Source: Lachnospiraceae bacterium (GTDB lineage Bacteria > Bacillota > Clostridia > Lachnospirales > Lachnospiraceae). Taken from it: a stretch of 64,000 nucleotides of DNA. Of the stretch, positions 29,065 through 39,027 are shown piece by piece. The position numbers and the translations under genes were made by a program. The notes under the pieces were generated by a model. It did no database searches. It was not told the DNA's origin and worked only from the letters and a program-made list of their open reading frames with translations. The DNA is taken from assembly GCA_910575155.1 (NCBI GenBank), contig CAJTDX010000001.1, positions 153,350 through 217,349 of the forward strand, in the 5' to 3' direction. Within the stretch, counting starts at the first letter, position 1, and every line of letters begins with the position of its first letter.

Positions 29065-30030
29065 TTAAACACGTTCTGTTCCTTTGGAAACCTTAACCTC
29101 GAAAAACTTCTCCATCACGCCCGCGATGGCAATACTCATATGTTCTTTTGCTTCGTATTCTTTCTTATGCGCCTGAATTTCCTTTACAAATGCCTGCAGC
29201 TCGTACTGCAGTCCGCTTCTCTCATATTCATAAGTATGTATTTCTTTTTTGCCGGGATCTTCAAAGCGCACCTCAAACTCTTTCGTCATCCACCAGGGCG
29301 CTTTGACATAAATATATCCTTTGGTACCGGAAATAATCAGCTCGCCTTCCGATTTGACGCCGACCCCTGTTTTACCCAGACCAAATCCCTGTTCATAAAA
29401 CAGATTAATTTTAGTAAATAAATCTACGCCTTTCTCATCTTTGATAGACTGGAATTGTACGTCTTTGGGGTTCCCGCCAAAAATCTTCACCATCGGAAGC
29501 AATACATAAGTCCCATACTCTATCACGCTTCCTCCATATACAGGATCTGTCCGTTCTCTTCCCGCCGGATCGGTCAGCCGGGTAAAACAGGCCTCCACGT
29601 CTCTTACAGTTCCAATGACCCCGCTGCCGGCCGTCTCAAGCAAACCATTAAATCCCGGACAATAGGCAGTTTTGATTGCCTCCATCAAAACCAGCCGCTT
29701 TTCCTTTGCAATGGCAAATAAATCCTCCGCTTCTGTTCTGGAAAATGCCATAGGTTTTTCACAAAGTACGTGTTTCTGTTTCTGCAGCGCTTTTTGGGCA
29801 TACGACACATGCGTCTCATGAGGGGAAGCGATATAAACGGCGTCCACCTCTGACAAAAACTGCTCCCAATCATCCGAGGCCAGGCCAACCTGATATGTCC
29901 CGGCAAATCTTTTTGCGCTGCCGATATGAGGATTATAAATACATACCGCCTGTATTTCAGGTACCAGCTCTATATCCTGCATAAATCTTGCTGCAATCCG
30001 TCCCGTCCCTATCACACCTAATCGAATCAT
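29065..30030 (-). CDS. Gfo/Idh/MocA family oxidoreductase
   Basis: A 321-aa NAD(P)-dependent sugar or polyol oxidoreductase. The N-terminal Rossmann domain opens IRLGVIGTGRIAARF, and the catalytic EKP is intact (E91, K92, P93). The C-terminal sheet domain carries the substrate site (IKTAYCPGFNGLL, then VIEYGTYVLLPMVKIFGG). The ATG overlaps the previous stop by 4 bp, showing translational coupling with the fusion gene upstream. Its sequence is close to the second half of that fusion, so they are tandem paralogues, one with a normal and one with an altered catalytic site. Confidence 0.88.
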   Translation of the reverse strand: MIRLGVIGTGRIAARFMQDIELVPEIQAVCIYNPHIGSAKRFAGTYQVGLASDDWEQFLSEVDAVYIASPHETHVSYAQKALQKQKHVLCEKPMAFSRTEAEDLFAIAKEKRLVLMEAIKTAYCPGFNGLLETAGSGVIGTVRDVEACFTRLTDPAGRERTDPVYGGSVIEYGTYVLLPMVKIFGGNPKDVQFQSIKDEKGVDLFTKINLFYEQGFGLGKTGVGVKSEGELIISGTKGYIYVKAPWWMTKEFEVRFEDPGKKEIHTYEYERSGLQYELQAFVKEIQAHKKEYEAKEHMSIAIAGVMEKFFEVKVSKGTERV

Positions 30031-31367
30031 TTTTTCTTCCTTTTCTCCATAAATATTTCTGTAATTTCCGACATTGCCACAATTTCTTCTTTTGTGAGTT
30101 TATATGTATTTCTCTCCAAACCATTAATCTTAGAGGCAAATTCACTGATCTCATAGCGCAGTCCGTCCCCCTGGAATTTCGGCTCAAAGACATCGATCAC
30201 GTTCGGATTTTCATAGCGTACCATATATTTTCTCGTCAGCCACCAGGGCGATTCCGCCAGCACATAGCCGTTCGTGCCTGCAATAACCAGCTGTCCCTCT
30301 GATTTAACGCCGACTCCGCACTTTGCGGTTGCCATGCCCTGTTCGTAAATCAACTGAATCTTGGTGTACAAATCCATACCTTTTTCATCGAGAATACTGT
30401 ATATCTCCACTTTTTTATATTGCGTGCCCAATAATTTAAAAATTGGAAGCAGGGTATACGCCGCATATTCCAGAAAGGCTCCGCCAAACTCCGCGTCCGT
30501 GCGCTCCCTGGATTCAACATCCGCAAGCCTGGTAAAACAGGCCTCCACATCTTTAATCTCTCCGATTTTACCGCTTTGGGCCGTGTTCAGAAGCTGTTGG
30601 AAACCAGGACAGTAGGCTGTCTTAATCCCCTCCAGCAATACCAGATTTTTTTCCTCCGCCAAGTCGTATAATTCTTCCACGTCACATTTTGACATTGCAA
30701 CCGGATTCTCGCTCAGCACATGTTTGCCTGCCTGCAGAGCCTGTTTTGCATATCCGTAATGCGTTTCATTGGGCGAGGCAATATAAACGGCGTCAACGTG
30801 ATCTAAAAACTGCTGATATTCTTCATGGTATACTGGAATTTCATATTTTTCGCGGAACAGATCTCCGCTTTCTCTTTCCGGGTTATAGGCGCAGACGATA
30901 TGGATCCCCGACACATATTTGTCCTCCTCCAGAAAACGCGGCGCCATGCGTCCGGTTCCTACAATCCCTACATTTATAATCTGAAATCTGCTCTTGCGCA
31001 GCATGGTGGAAGAAATGTCCGGGGTGCGTTCCAGATAGATTACCTGGCAGAAATTATTCAGATAGTCGAAGGTTCCCATCCAGTCTGAGCCAACGGTAAA
31101 GATATCAATATTATATTTCTGTATATCTTCAATCTTCTGTCCCTCATGGTCTTCAATAATAATCTCATCCGCCAGCCCTGTTTTCCTGACATTTTCAATG
31201 CGCTCTAAAGTAGAATCGATCACATTGACTTTGCCCCGCATTTCATCAAAATGCTCCGTGGTTACACCGACAATTAAATAATCTCCCAGTTTCCTGGCTC
31301 TGGACAATATATTTAAATGACCCTGATGAAACAAATCAAACGTTCCATAAGTTATTACTTTTTTCAT
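30027..31367 (-). CDS. Cytidylyltransferase-Gfo/Idh/MocA oxidoreductase fusion
   Basis: The 446-aa protein has two domains. Residues 1-125 are a TagD-like cytidylyltransferase with GTFDLFHQGHLNIL (HxGH) and RTPDISSTMLR. Residues 131-446 are a Gfo/Idh/MocA domain beginning INVGIVGTGRMAPRF. In the second domain the conserved EKP reads ENP (E220, N221, P222), so the catalytic lysine is missing. I chose the start at 31367, with AGGAG 7 nt upstream. As first gene of its operon it may make a CDP-polyol for the CDP-glycerol-type transferase. The oxidoreductase domain may be structural, or may work with the intact paralogue downstream. Confidence 0.85.
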   Translation of the reverse strand: MKKVITYGTFDLFHQGHLNILSRARKLGDYLIVGVTTEHFDEMRGKVNVIDSTLERIENVRKTGLADEIIIEDHEGQKIEDIQKYNIDIFTVGSDWMGTFDYLNNFCQVIYLERTPDISSTMLRKSRFQIINVGIVGTGRMAPRFLEEDKYVSGIHIVCAYNPERESGDLFREKYEIPVYHEEYQQFLDHVDAVYIASPNETHYGYAKQALQAGKHVLSENPVAMSKCDVEELYDLAEEKNLVLLEGIKTAYCPGFQQLLNTAQSGKIGEIKDVEACFTRLADVESRERTDAEFGGAFLEYAAYTLLPIFKLLGTQYKKVEIYSILDEKGMDLYTKIQLIYEQGMATAKCGVGVKSEGQLVIAGTNGYVLAESPWWLTRKYMVRYENPNVIDVFEPKFQGDGLRYEISEFASKINGLERNTYKLTKEEIVAMSEITEIFMEKRKKK

Positions 31368-31742
31368 GCGTATGCTCCTAACATTTTTCGGTTTTCTATT
31401 TTGGCAAACTTCACCATACAGCCTTTTTGCAGAAACAAAATCCATACTTATAGATTTTACTTTGATTATAATCAGAATCAGTATAACACAGATTCAATTG
31501 ATGGAAAATAAGAATTTTATAAAATCAGGATTTTAATGTTGTAAAAGACATTCACGGATTCTTGTAAAAATGTGTATATTCTCTTTCTGGTACAAAGCGG
31601 ACAAGCCCACTTCAACTTCATGAATCCCTCAGTCATAAGGGACATGGCCATGCCGCGTGCGGCGGGTCGCTTTAGCGGCATATTTCTTTTCCGCCGCAGT
31701 GCGATCATTGTTTTTTTATAGGGAATCCGAAGAAATTTCCTA
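31368..31742. other. Intergenic region between the two glycan operons
   Basis: No convincing gene was found in these 375 bases. On the minus strand a TATAAT occurs at 31465-31470 but without a good -35 box, so the start of the downstream operon is unclear. A 12-bp inverted repeat (31711-31722 with 31739-31750) shares its A7/T7 tract with the adjacent terminator. A possible 54-codon minus-strand ORF with a CPLC motif is present but poorly supported. Confidence 0.5.
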
Positions 31743-31775
31743 TAAAAAAATCGGCGGCCGTAATGGCCTCCGATA
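31743..31775 (-). terminator. Terminator of the large glycan operon
   Basis: The stem arms at 31750-31759 and 31765-31774 pair with one mismatch and are followed on the minus strand by TTTTTTT. It lies 24 nt beyond the stop codon of the acetyltransferase gene, the last of the run that starts at the right edge. Confidence 0.85.
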
Positions 31776-31798
31776 AAAATGTTACAAATAATTATTTT

Positions 31799-32731
31799 CT
31801 ATACATCAAATATTTTACAAAACAGTTCCGGCTGATAAAATAATTCAATATTTTCTTCAATTTTATTGATATCCCATTCCCACCATTTAATCCGCATAAA
31901 CGCTTCAATCTGCATTTTAGGGAAACGATACTTTATTATTTTTGCGGGTATGCCGCCAACAATGGCGTAAGGTTCTACTTCCTTCGTTACTACCGCCCCT
32001 GCTGCAACCACCGCTCCATCCCCAATTTTTACCCCTGGAAGAAGAATGGCGTTCGCTCCAATCCATACGTCATTTCCAATCTCAACAGGACGGTTATCTC
32101 TTAATTCACTGTTTTCATATGGTGCATTGTGATGATGTTTTCCATATTTTTTTATAAAGGTCTGCCGCAGATCCTTTTCTTCTCTCGAGTAGAATAACCT
32201 ATGGTCTAAAATTGGATGCGTAGTTACAGCGTCAAGGGAATGGTTATTCCAGATGCGTGCTGTGCTGTTAATGGAGCAGAAGCGGCCGATTTTACTTGCC
32301 ATTGGATAATCTGACAGTAATTCCTCATAACCGTAAGTATATCTTCCTATCAGGCATCCTTTATAGAAAACATCTTCTTTGAGATATCTTTCGTTATCAC
32401 AAAGGTACAGGTAATCCTTATCTTTAAAACCTTTGTTTTCCAGCAATTCTTCTATCTCTTCATGCAAAGCTATCGTTGCCACTAACACAAAATGGAATGC
32501 AGCATCCAATTCGTCAATTCCTTTGACCTGGCAGCTGCAATATTGTTTTATTTCCGCTGATTTTTTATCAACAAAAAATGCGGGGGGATGTCCCTGTTCG
32601 CATAATAATTCTTTTACGATACGTCCACTGTCTGATGCTCCCCAGATTATAATCTGACGGTTCTGAGCATTTTTGATTGCAATTGGAAGTTTTTTCTCAC
32701 AAATAATTTTAAATTTTTCTAATTTGTTCAT
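31799..32731 (-). CDS. Rossmann-like domain fused to hexapeptide-repeat acetyltransferase
   Basis: The 310-aa protein has an N-terminal Rossmann-like domain (residues 24-115, [19 protein letters not shown]). A left-handed beta-helix of the CatB/xenobiotic acyltransferase type follows at about 140-275. The latter has [38 protein letters not shown] and [14 protein letters not shown], as in antibiotic and sugar O-acetyltransferases. It probably acetylates a sugar of the glycan using acetyl-CoA. It is the last gene before the terminator. The N-terminal domain resembles the extra domains on several neighbours. Confidence 0.82.
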   Translation of the reverse strand: MNKLEKFKIICEKKLPIAIKNAQNRQIIIWGASDSGRIVKELLCEQGHPPAFFVDKKSAEIKQYCSCQVKGIDELDAAFHFVLVATIALHEEIEELLENKGFKDKDYLYLCDNERYLKEDVFYKGCLIGRYTYGYEELLSDYPMASKIGRFCSINSTARIWNNHSLDAVTTHPILDHRLFYSREEKDLRQTFIKKYGKHHHNAPYENSELRDNRPVEIGNDVWIGANAILLPGVKIGDGAVVAAGAVVTKEVEPYAIVGGIPAKIIKYRFPKMQIEAFMRIKWWEWDINKIEENIELFYQPELFCKIFDV

Positions 32732-32747
32732 AAGCAGCCTCTAATCA

Positions 32748-34268
32748 CTATATTTCATTTCTTATATTTTTAATCAGAGTTTCCAGTGATATCATGGTTA
32801 GGTTCTCATGGTTTAATTCATCATAAATTTCATTGTAAATATGAACATTTGTTATAATCAATAAATCCAGTCGGGGAATTTCATCTGGTAAAAATACAGG
32901 TACATCCAGATTCAGGCTTCTGGCATCCCGGTCTATACAACATAAATATTCCATTTTCTGCATAAGCTGCGCCAGAAGATGCTTGCCAAGTACTCCAAGA
33001 CCATAGATTCCCACTCTTTTGTAACTATTCTGTAACAGCCATTGAGCAGTTTCAAGTTGATGTTCCAGTGTAAAAAGCCAATCGCTAAGTACCGCAACTT
33101 CCTGTTTATATCTTGAAATCTGCTGTTCTTTTACATCAATTTCATTTGTTCTTTCCGTCTGAGTATATTTATAGACCTCTTTTAAATAGTGATCTTCTGC
33201 ATATCTGATTGCCTCCAGGAATCCATAACCATATTCTTCGTCCGGCTCCAGGTGCATGCCTTCTCCCCATTCATTCCAGGCATTGATAAACACAAATTCG
33301 TTGCCGTTGGCTTTATTTTTTGCATATAAATCCGTGAGATAAATTTTAAATTTTTCCGGTGTGTCATTATATATTATAGTTCCGGCATTTCCTCGCCTGG
33401 GAGTATCATCGTAATTGACAAATCCTCCATAGTATGTTTTTGTATCCGAAGAAACCTGCCAACCCAAAGATTCCTTCCATACCTCTTCGTAGGATAAATA
33501 TCTTGCCACTTCCATCCTGCTTTTGTTGGCAAATCTTGCCGGAAAGGCCCGTCCTATTGTTTTGCCTGGTTCCATAACCAGCATGGCGTCGGCACATGTA
33601 TTTTCTACACCATCGTAAAAGTTTCCAATCACATATATTCCGCTAAACCCGTTCCGCACTGCAAGCTCGTCCCACACCTTACGCATCTCTTTCAGACAAT
33701 GCATGTCTTCCTGTCTGTGAATGATAATCAGAGGTTTATTTTCTTTTTTTATGTATCTACCATCTTTGAAAAAGGGCAGCAAATAATTAAAATGCTCTGT
33801 CCAGTCTTCTTCATTCCCATACCCCTGTTCTAAAAGGATTCCATTTCCCGTATGCGGCTCATCTGTTTCAAAACTGCTTGCCCAGACTGTTTGATCACCC
33901 AAATTACTCCATGATCTTACCCATGATACATTTGCCCATGAAAAACAGAAACGAATATTTATATCCTTCCATTGAAGAAGATTTTCGGCAGGTTTTTCAA
34001 GAATTTTCCTTCCATTTTTAAACCAGTAATGGTAGAAACAGAAACCATGAATATGATATTCTTTCATTAATTTTTCCTGCCACAAAAACGTTTTTTTATC
34101 TAAAAGATCATATTGATAATGGTTAAGCGGCTCTTTGGGCTGGTCATGTCCTTGAAATAAAGGTTTTGCCAATTTCATTGCTTTCCAGTCAGTAAAATCC
34201 TTACCCCACCATTTATCATTTTCAGGTATATGATGAAATTGTGGTAAGTACATTGCAATTGCCTTCAT
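32748..34268 (-). CDS. WbsX-like (GH99-type) glycosyltransferase with Rossmann-like tail
   Basis: The 506-aa protein begins with a WbsX domain (residues 1-365). It shows AIAMYLPQFHHIPENDKWWG, HGFCFYHYWFKNGR and NEFVFINAWNEWGEGMHLEPD, all typical of the GH99-like WbsX family of surface-glycan loci. Residues 370-415 are a coiled coil. Residues 416-506 are a Rossmann-like domain with KRVGIYGLGVLGKHLL and LDLLIITNV. AGGAGG lies upstream of the ATG. Whether WbsX proteins transfer or trim sugars is not settled. Confidence 0.8.
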   Translation of the reverse strand: MKAIAMYLPQFHHIPENDKWWGKDFTDWKAMKLAKPLFQGHDQPKEPLNHYQYDLLDKKTFLWQEKLMKEYHIHGFCFYHYWFKNGRKILEKPAENLLQWKDINIRFCFSWANVSWVRSWSNLGDQTVWASSFETDEPHTGNGILLEQGYGNEEDWTEHFNYLLPFFKDGRYIKKENKPLIIIHRQEDMHCLKEMRKVWDELAVRNGFSGIYVIGNFYDGVENTCADAMLVMEPGKTIGRAFPARFANKSRMEVARYLSYEEVWKESLGWQVSSDTKTYYGGFVNYDDTPRRGNAGTIIYNDTPEKFKIYLTDLYAKNKANGNEFVFINAWNEWGEGMHLEPDEEYGYGFLEAIRYAEDHYLKEVYKYTQTERTNEIDVKEQQISRYKQEVAVLSDWLFTLEHQLETAQWLLQNSYKRVGIYGLGVLGKHLLAQLMQKMEYLCCIDRDARSLNLDVPVFLPDEIPRLDLLIITNVHIYNEIYDELNHENLTMISLETLIKNIRNEI

Positions 34269-34355
34269 TTATTTCATTCCTCCTGTAATTCTGTTATGTA
34301 TGCAGCAACTTTCCAGTATAGAAAAGAGGTGTAATGATTGGTTTATCTGTGATCT

Positions 34356-35537
34356 TTACAACCATGTATTCCACAATTCTCTCATTTCATCCGGTAACTT
34401 TTCAAAGGTTAAATTTTCTTTTTCAATACACAATAGTTTGCCCTCATCTACCCCTTTATCTTTTAAGCGTTTAATAGCAGAATCAACAATTACAGAATTG
34501 AAAATTGCAACTACGATATAATCAATATTATCAAAATCTTTTATATTTATGCTGTTCATATCCGACTTATCAATATTCCCCGTAATCGTACAATATTGCA
34601 ATTCCTCTATGCGCTGTATAAGACGATTGGCAAACACGCCCTTACCATAAACAATAATTTTACTTCCAGGCTTAACCTTCGGATAAACCACGCATCCCTG
34701 ATCGCTGATTAACTTTTCCGGAGTATCTAATATGAAATGATAGAACAGTTTGTACAGTAAAAACTTTTTTTCAATTTTATCTTTATATCGCGCATTACAG
34801 TAAGATTTAATCAACTGTTCTGAGAGGATTAAAACACGCTCATAATCTTTACTGTAATTCCCCCATAAAATTGAGTTATTTCTTACACAGTAATGATAAA
34901 AACATTTTGAATCCACATATACGCTGCTACTGTTTAAAATACAGGGAAAGATTACTGCATCATCCACATTCTTTTTTAATAATTCTGAACATTCCATCTG
35001 GTATTTTTTCCACAGTTCGGTTTTAACTGCTTTGTTACATAAAGACATGTCTATGGGTTGGCAGAAGAAATTCTTCTTTTCAATGAAGCCATTAAATTCA
35101 TCCCAGAAATTCTTTTCAACATAGATACCGTCTGCAATCCACTGTCTATATTCTTCCACAAAATCTGGATATTCCTTTTTGTATCCTAATACAAGCATAT
35201 CCGGTTCATATGTCTCCAGTATATTTACCATATATTCATATGCATCGGTTTCAATCCAATCGTCGGGATCAACATTTGTGGTATACTCGCCGGTTGCATG
35301 TACAACACCTGCTTTTCTCGCACTCGCAATCCCACCGTTCTTCTTATGTATTACTTGTATACGCGGATCAGCACAGCAGTATTCATCACATATTGCGCCG
35401 CTTTTATCTGTGGAACCATCATCAACCAATATGACCTCCAAATTCTGGTAGGTCTGATGTAAAATACTGTCTAAGCATCTTCTTATATAAGGTTCAACAT
35501 TATAAACCGGAACAATGACTGAAAGTTTTATATTCAT
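34356..35537 (-). CDS. GT2 glycosyltransferase with Rossmann-like C-terminal domain
   Basis: The 393-aa protein has a GT-A domain with SVIVPVYNVEPYIRRCLDSI, VILVDDGSTDKSG, NGGIASARKAGV and the metal motif NVDPDDW (residues 1-240). A linker and then a Rossmann-like domain at 292-375 (SKIIVYGKGVFANRLIQRI, then IDYIVVAIFNS) follow. There are no membrane segments. It lies between the cytidylyltransferase-PLP fusion and the WbsX gene. Sugar specificity is not predictable from the sequence. Confidence 0.86.
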   Translation of the reverse strand: MNIKLSVIVPVYNVEPYIRRCLDSILHQTYQNLEVILVDDGSTDKSGAICDEYCCADPRIQVIHKKNGGIASARKAGVVHATGEYTTNVDPDDWIETDAYEYMVNILETYEPDMLVLGYKKEYPDFVEEYRQWIADGIYVEKNFWDEFNGFIEKKNFFCQPIDMSLCNKAVKTELWKKYQMECSELLKKNVDDAVIFPCILNSSSVYVDSKCFYHYCVRNNSILWGNYSKDYERVLILSEQLIKSYCNARYKDKIEKKFLLYKLFYHFILDTPEKLISDQGCVVYPKVKPGSKIIVYGKGVFANRLIQRIEELQYCTITGNIDKSDMNSINIKDFDNIDYIVVAIFNSVIVDSAIKRLKDKGVDEGKLLCIEKENLTFEKLPDEMRELWNTWL

Positions 35538-35551
35538 CTTAGATTCCTTTC

Positions 35552-37510
35552 CTATTGATTTAACGCTCTTTTTAATTGATACAGTACCCGCTCCATAAGA
35601 TCTCTGGGACCAATGGTAATGCGAAGTCTCAGAGCATCTTTGTCACGAAACAGACGAATTAATATCCCATTTTCTTCCATATATGCCCGAATTTTATCTG
35701 CATCGGCATGAAGCAGCCTGACAAAGACATAATTTGACTGGGATTGGAACGCTTTCACATCCGAAAGACCATTCAGCTCCTTTATAAACCAATTGCGGAT
35801 TTCGTTTGTCTTTTGTTTCAGTTCCCGGTAATAATCAGCGTCATTGATTGCTGCGATAGCAATTTTCCGACTGATTCCACTTGCTCTGAAAAGTGGAAGG
35901 TCCAGACCAATGGTTCTCCTTAATGGGTAACTGCACAAACCATACCCGATACGGATATTGGCAAGACCGTAAAATTTGGAGAACGTCCTGGTAATAACCA
36001 CATTACTGTACTGCGTAATAATTTTCTTTTCAAAAATATTATCGTCTGTGCCATACCCCCAGTATGCCTCGTCTATCATAATCACAGAATTTTCATTCTG
36101 CATTATAATACGTTCAATATCACCGTCAGAGATCACACATCCTGTGGGCATCTGTGGGGAAGTAAGGATAATCATTTTAGGCTTATGCTCTTTTGCTTTT
36201 TTCAGAATATCGTCAATATTGTATTCATAACTCCATGCCGACTCACAGACTTCATAAGTAATGCATTTGGCAAATTTCTCATTTGCCACGCTCTGGTAGT
36301 AACTCCAGCCAGGTTCGGGAATTAGTATATGATCACCTTCATTTAGAAGTATGCTGAAAATAGATTTAATAACCTCTGCTGAACCATTATGCACAAAAAT
36401 ATTGTTTGCAGAGATTCCTGTAAAATTTGCAAGCGTATCCAGCAATTCATCACTATGTCCCAGATCATATAAATACAAATCTTCCATAGTAATATTTTTT
36501 AGTACCTCCAAACATTTGGGGGAGGGTCTAAAAAGATTCTCATTCAGATGCAGACGTCCGCCAAGCTGTTCCGTGGGAACAGAATGATATGATTTCACAT
36601 CTGAGTATTTGAAAAATACCTGATTGACGGTATTTTCTTTATCCAGATTTTTGTTAATAAAATCCTGAAAATCCGGATCAAATTCTTTTATTTCCTCTAA
36701 AGTGTCAAATTCTAAAATACTGCCCTGCGGACGTTCTTGTTTTTTAAGAGGCAGTTCTTTGATATGACGAATATGGAAATCATCCATCAGCATGTTTCTA
36801 ACCTGGTAATCTGTCCATTCACTGTTCATAAAATTGCAGAATTTCTCTGAGAACGACGCGTTAAAATAACAATCGCCAATCGTATACCAGGATCGTTCTC
36901 CTCCCCGGTGAATGTCTAAAATACAGCCATTCTTATCTATATTAGTAACACAAAATTCATCGCAATAAGTTTCTGAATAAACACAGGAATAATAGGGAGC
37001 ATAAACGTATTTGTGAAATACATTTTCTTCATAATAATTATCCGAACACAAAATATAGGAATTTTTTATATGATTTTGTGCTGCGTACAAAGAAGCCATA
37101 TTATTATATTTGTCGAATTCTTTATTGACGACGATAGAGACTCCGTATTTCTCTTTTAAGTATTCAAATTTTTCAGCTTGAAAACCTGTCACCAAAATAA
37201 TTTCTGCAATTCCGGCTTCCTTTAATTGACGAATTTCCCGTTCAATAAGGATTTCTCCTTTTACCTGGAACAGTCCTTTGGGCATGATATTGGAAAGCGG
37301 CATACATCTTGCACTGTAGCCCGCTGCCATAATAATAGCGTTATCTGCTCTGTACGGTGCAAGCTGCTGTTCTCCTGCTGCAGTAAGCCCCTCCTCGTTC
37401 AGAAGATTCTGTTCTGCCAATATTTTTCCTTCCATAGTAAGGAGGGCGTCTTTTACGGACATCCTCCGTTCTGCCACATCCCTTAATAACTTAAAATTTT
37501 CTTCGTTCAT
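35552..37510 (-). CDS. LicC-like cytidylyltransferase fused to PLP aminotransferase/decarboxylase
   Basis: The 652-aa protein combines two enzymes. Residues 55-285 are a phosphocholine/phosphoethanolamine-type cytidylyltransferase with DNAIIMAAGYSARCMPLS, MPKGLFQVKGEILIEREI and CSDNYYEEN. Residues 310-650 are a fold-type I PLP enzyme of the HisC/CobD group with HNGSAEVIKSI, IMIDEAYWGYG and the Schiff-base lysine K512 in RTFSKFYGLANIRIGYG. The start at 37510 has GAGGT 7 nt upstream. CobD-type enzymes decarboxylate phosphothreonine or phosphoserine, so this protein may make phosphoethanolamine and load it onto CMP. The LicD gene nearby would transfer it. This function is inferred. Confidence 0.85.
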   Translation of the reverse strand: MNEENFKLLRDVAERRMSVKDALLTMEGKILAEQNLLNEEGLTAAGEQQLAPYRADNAIIMAAGYSARCMPLSNIMPKGLFQVKGEILIEREIRQLKEAGIAEIILVTGFQAEKFEYLKEKYGVSIVVNKEFDKYNNMASLYAAQNHIKNSYILCSDNYYEENVFHKYVYAPYYSCVYSETYCDEFCVTNIDKNGCILDIHRGGERSWYTIGDCYFNASFSEKFCNFMNSEWTDYQVRNMLMDDFHIRHIKELPLKKQERPQGSILEFDTLEEIKEFDPDFQDFINKNLDKENTVNQVFFKYSDVKSYHSVPTEQLGGRLHLNENLFRPSPKCLEVLKNITMEDLYLYDLGHSDELLDTLANFTGISANNIFVHNGSAEVIKSIFSILLNEGDHILIPEPGWSYYQSVANEKFAKCITYEVCESAWSYEYNIDDILKKAKEHKPKMIILTSPQMPTGCVISDGDIERIIMQNENSVIMIDEAYWGYGTDDNIFEKKIITQYSNVVITRTFSKFYGLANIRIGYGLCSYPLRRTIGLDLPLFRASGISRKIAIAAINDADYYRELKQKTNEIRNWFIKELNGLSDVKAFQSQSNYVFVRLLHADADKIRAYMEENGILIRLFRDKDALRLRITIGPRDLMERVLYQLKRALNQ

Positions 37511-37603
37511 ATGTACTACCTCGCTTATACGATGCCTCAAAATTATGATTTACAGATAAAAATGATATTTCTCATCATTTTCGTTCTGAATAAGATATTG
37601 TCA

Positions 37604-38914
37604 CTATAATCTCCAATAATAATATCCTGCATCAGAAAATTGCTCTTTATTATACATTCCTTTTATATCAAATAATAATTTTTGCGAATTATTGAAAAAT
37701 TTTGCAAACCATGCGCATGTAAGATTTTTAAATATATCGTGTTGTACACATACGACAATGGCATCTGATTTTTTCATATCTTTTAAACTGATGATATCTA
37801 TACCATATAATGTTTCTGCTTCTTTTGCATCTGCCACATCATCCACAACTATACTCTGAACTCCATATTCCTCAAGTTCCCGGATAATATCAATTACTTT
37901 GGTATTACGTGTATCCTGGCAGTTTTCCTTGAAAGTAAATCCAAGAACTGACACAGTAGAATCCTTTACCGTTCGGCCGCATTTGATAAGCCCTTTTACA
38001 ATATTCTCAGCGATAAATTTTCCCATATCATCATTGACACGGCGTCCTGATAAAATTATTTCTGAATGGTATCCCAATTGTTCTGCCTTGTGTGTGAGAT
38101 AGTATGGGTCAACACCAATACAATGACCGCCGACAAGTCCCGGCTTAAAATTCATGAAATTCCATTTCGTTCCAGCAGCCTTTAAAACCTCTTTGGTATC
38201 AATATCCATTTTGTGAAAAATAATAGACAGCTCATTCATAAATGCAATATTAATATCCCTCTGGCTGTTCTCAATTACTTTAGCGGCTTCTGCAACCTTT
38301 ATGGAGGATGCCCGATAAACGCCGTTTAAAGCGACTAACTCATATGTACTGGCAATAACATCCAGAGTCTCATCATCCATGCCGGAAACAATTTTAATAA
38401 TATTTGAGAGTACATGTTCTTTATCAGAAGGATTGATCCGTTCTGGGGAGTATCCCACTTTAAAATCAATGCCGCATGTCAAACCGCTTTCCTTTTCTAA
38501 AATGGGAACACAAATATCCTCTGTAACGCCTGGATAAACGGTACTTTCGTATACAACAACAGAACCTTTATCAAGATTTCTTCCGACGATCCTTGTGGCA
38601 GATTCAACAGGCGTGAGATCTGGTGTTTTGTCTTCACGAATAGGCGTTGGTACTGCCACAACAAAAAATTTTGCATCTTTCAGATGTACCGAATCTGAAG
38701 TAAACAGTATTCCGGATTCCATGATCGCCTGATTGCCAACTTCCTTAGTTACATCAATTCCCTGATTATACATCTGGATTTTCTGTTCATTGGCATCATA
38801 TCCAATTACATCAATCTTTTTTGAAAATGCCATGGCAAGCGGAATGCCCACATATCCCAAGCCAACGACTGCCAGTTTTGCCTTTTTGTTTATCAATTGG
38901 TTATATAAGTCCAT
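37604..38914 (-). CDS. UDP-sugar 6-dehydrogenase (WbpA/TviB type)
   Basis: A 436-aa UDP-glucose/UDP-GlcNAc dehydrogenase-family enzyme making a uronic acid sugar nucleotide. The NAD site VVGLGYVG is at residues 16-23; the Thr-containing ESTVYPGVTED is at 123-133, and the catalytic Cys is C265 in GGHCIGVDPYYL. The block HSEIILSGRRVNDDMG favours the WbpA/TviB N-acetylhexosamine group over plain UDP-glucose dehydrogenase. No partner epimerase is adjacent. It adds an acidic sugar to the predicted glycan. Confidence 0.9.
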   Translation of the reverse strand: MDLYNQLINKKAKLAVVGLGYVGIPLAMAFSKKIDVIGYDANEQKIQMYNQGIDVTKEVGNQAIMESGILFTSDSVHLKDAKFFVVAVPTPIREDKTPDLTPVESATRIVGRNLDKGSVVVYESTVYPGVTEDICVPILEKESGLTCGIDFKVGYSPERINPSDKEHVLSNIIKIVSGMDDETLDVIASTYELVALNGVYRASSIKVAEAAKVIENSQRDINIAFMNELSIIFHKMDIDTKEVLKAAGTKWNFMNFKPGLVGGHCIGVDPYYLTHKAEQLGYHSEIILSGRRVNDDMGKFIAENIVKGLIKCGRTVKDSTVSVLGFTFKENCQDTRNTKVIDIIRELEEYGVQSIVVDDVADAKEAETLYGIDIISLKDMKKSDAIVVCVQHDIFKNLTCAWFAKFFNNSQKLLFDIKGMYNKEQFSDAGYYYWRL

Positions 38915-39027
38915 TTTACTTTACTCCACAGATCTTTTGATTTCTTTCATACTGAGAAGGACATGACAGATGCCCGATCCTTCACATGTACTGTCCTCCG
39001 TCTACTTTGTTTGAATCATCTGTTTCT

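Noticed and set aside
31517..31708. Minus-strand ORF of about 54-63 codons with a CPLC motif between the two glycan operons
   Set aside because: It has only a weak purine-rich site before the ATG, no recognised family, and lies in a structured intergenic region. It could be a remnant, but I cannot support it.
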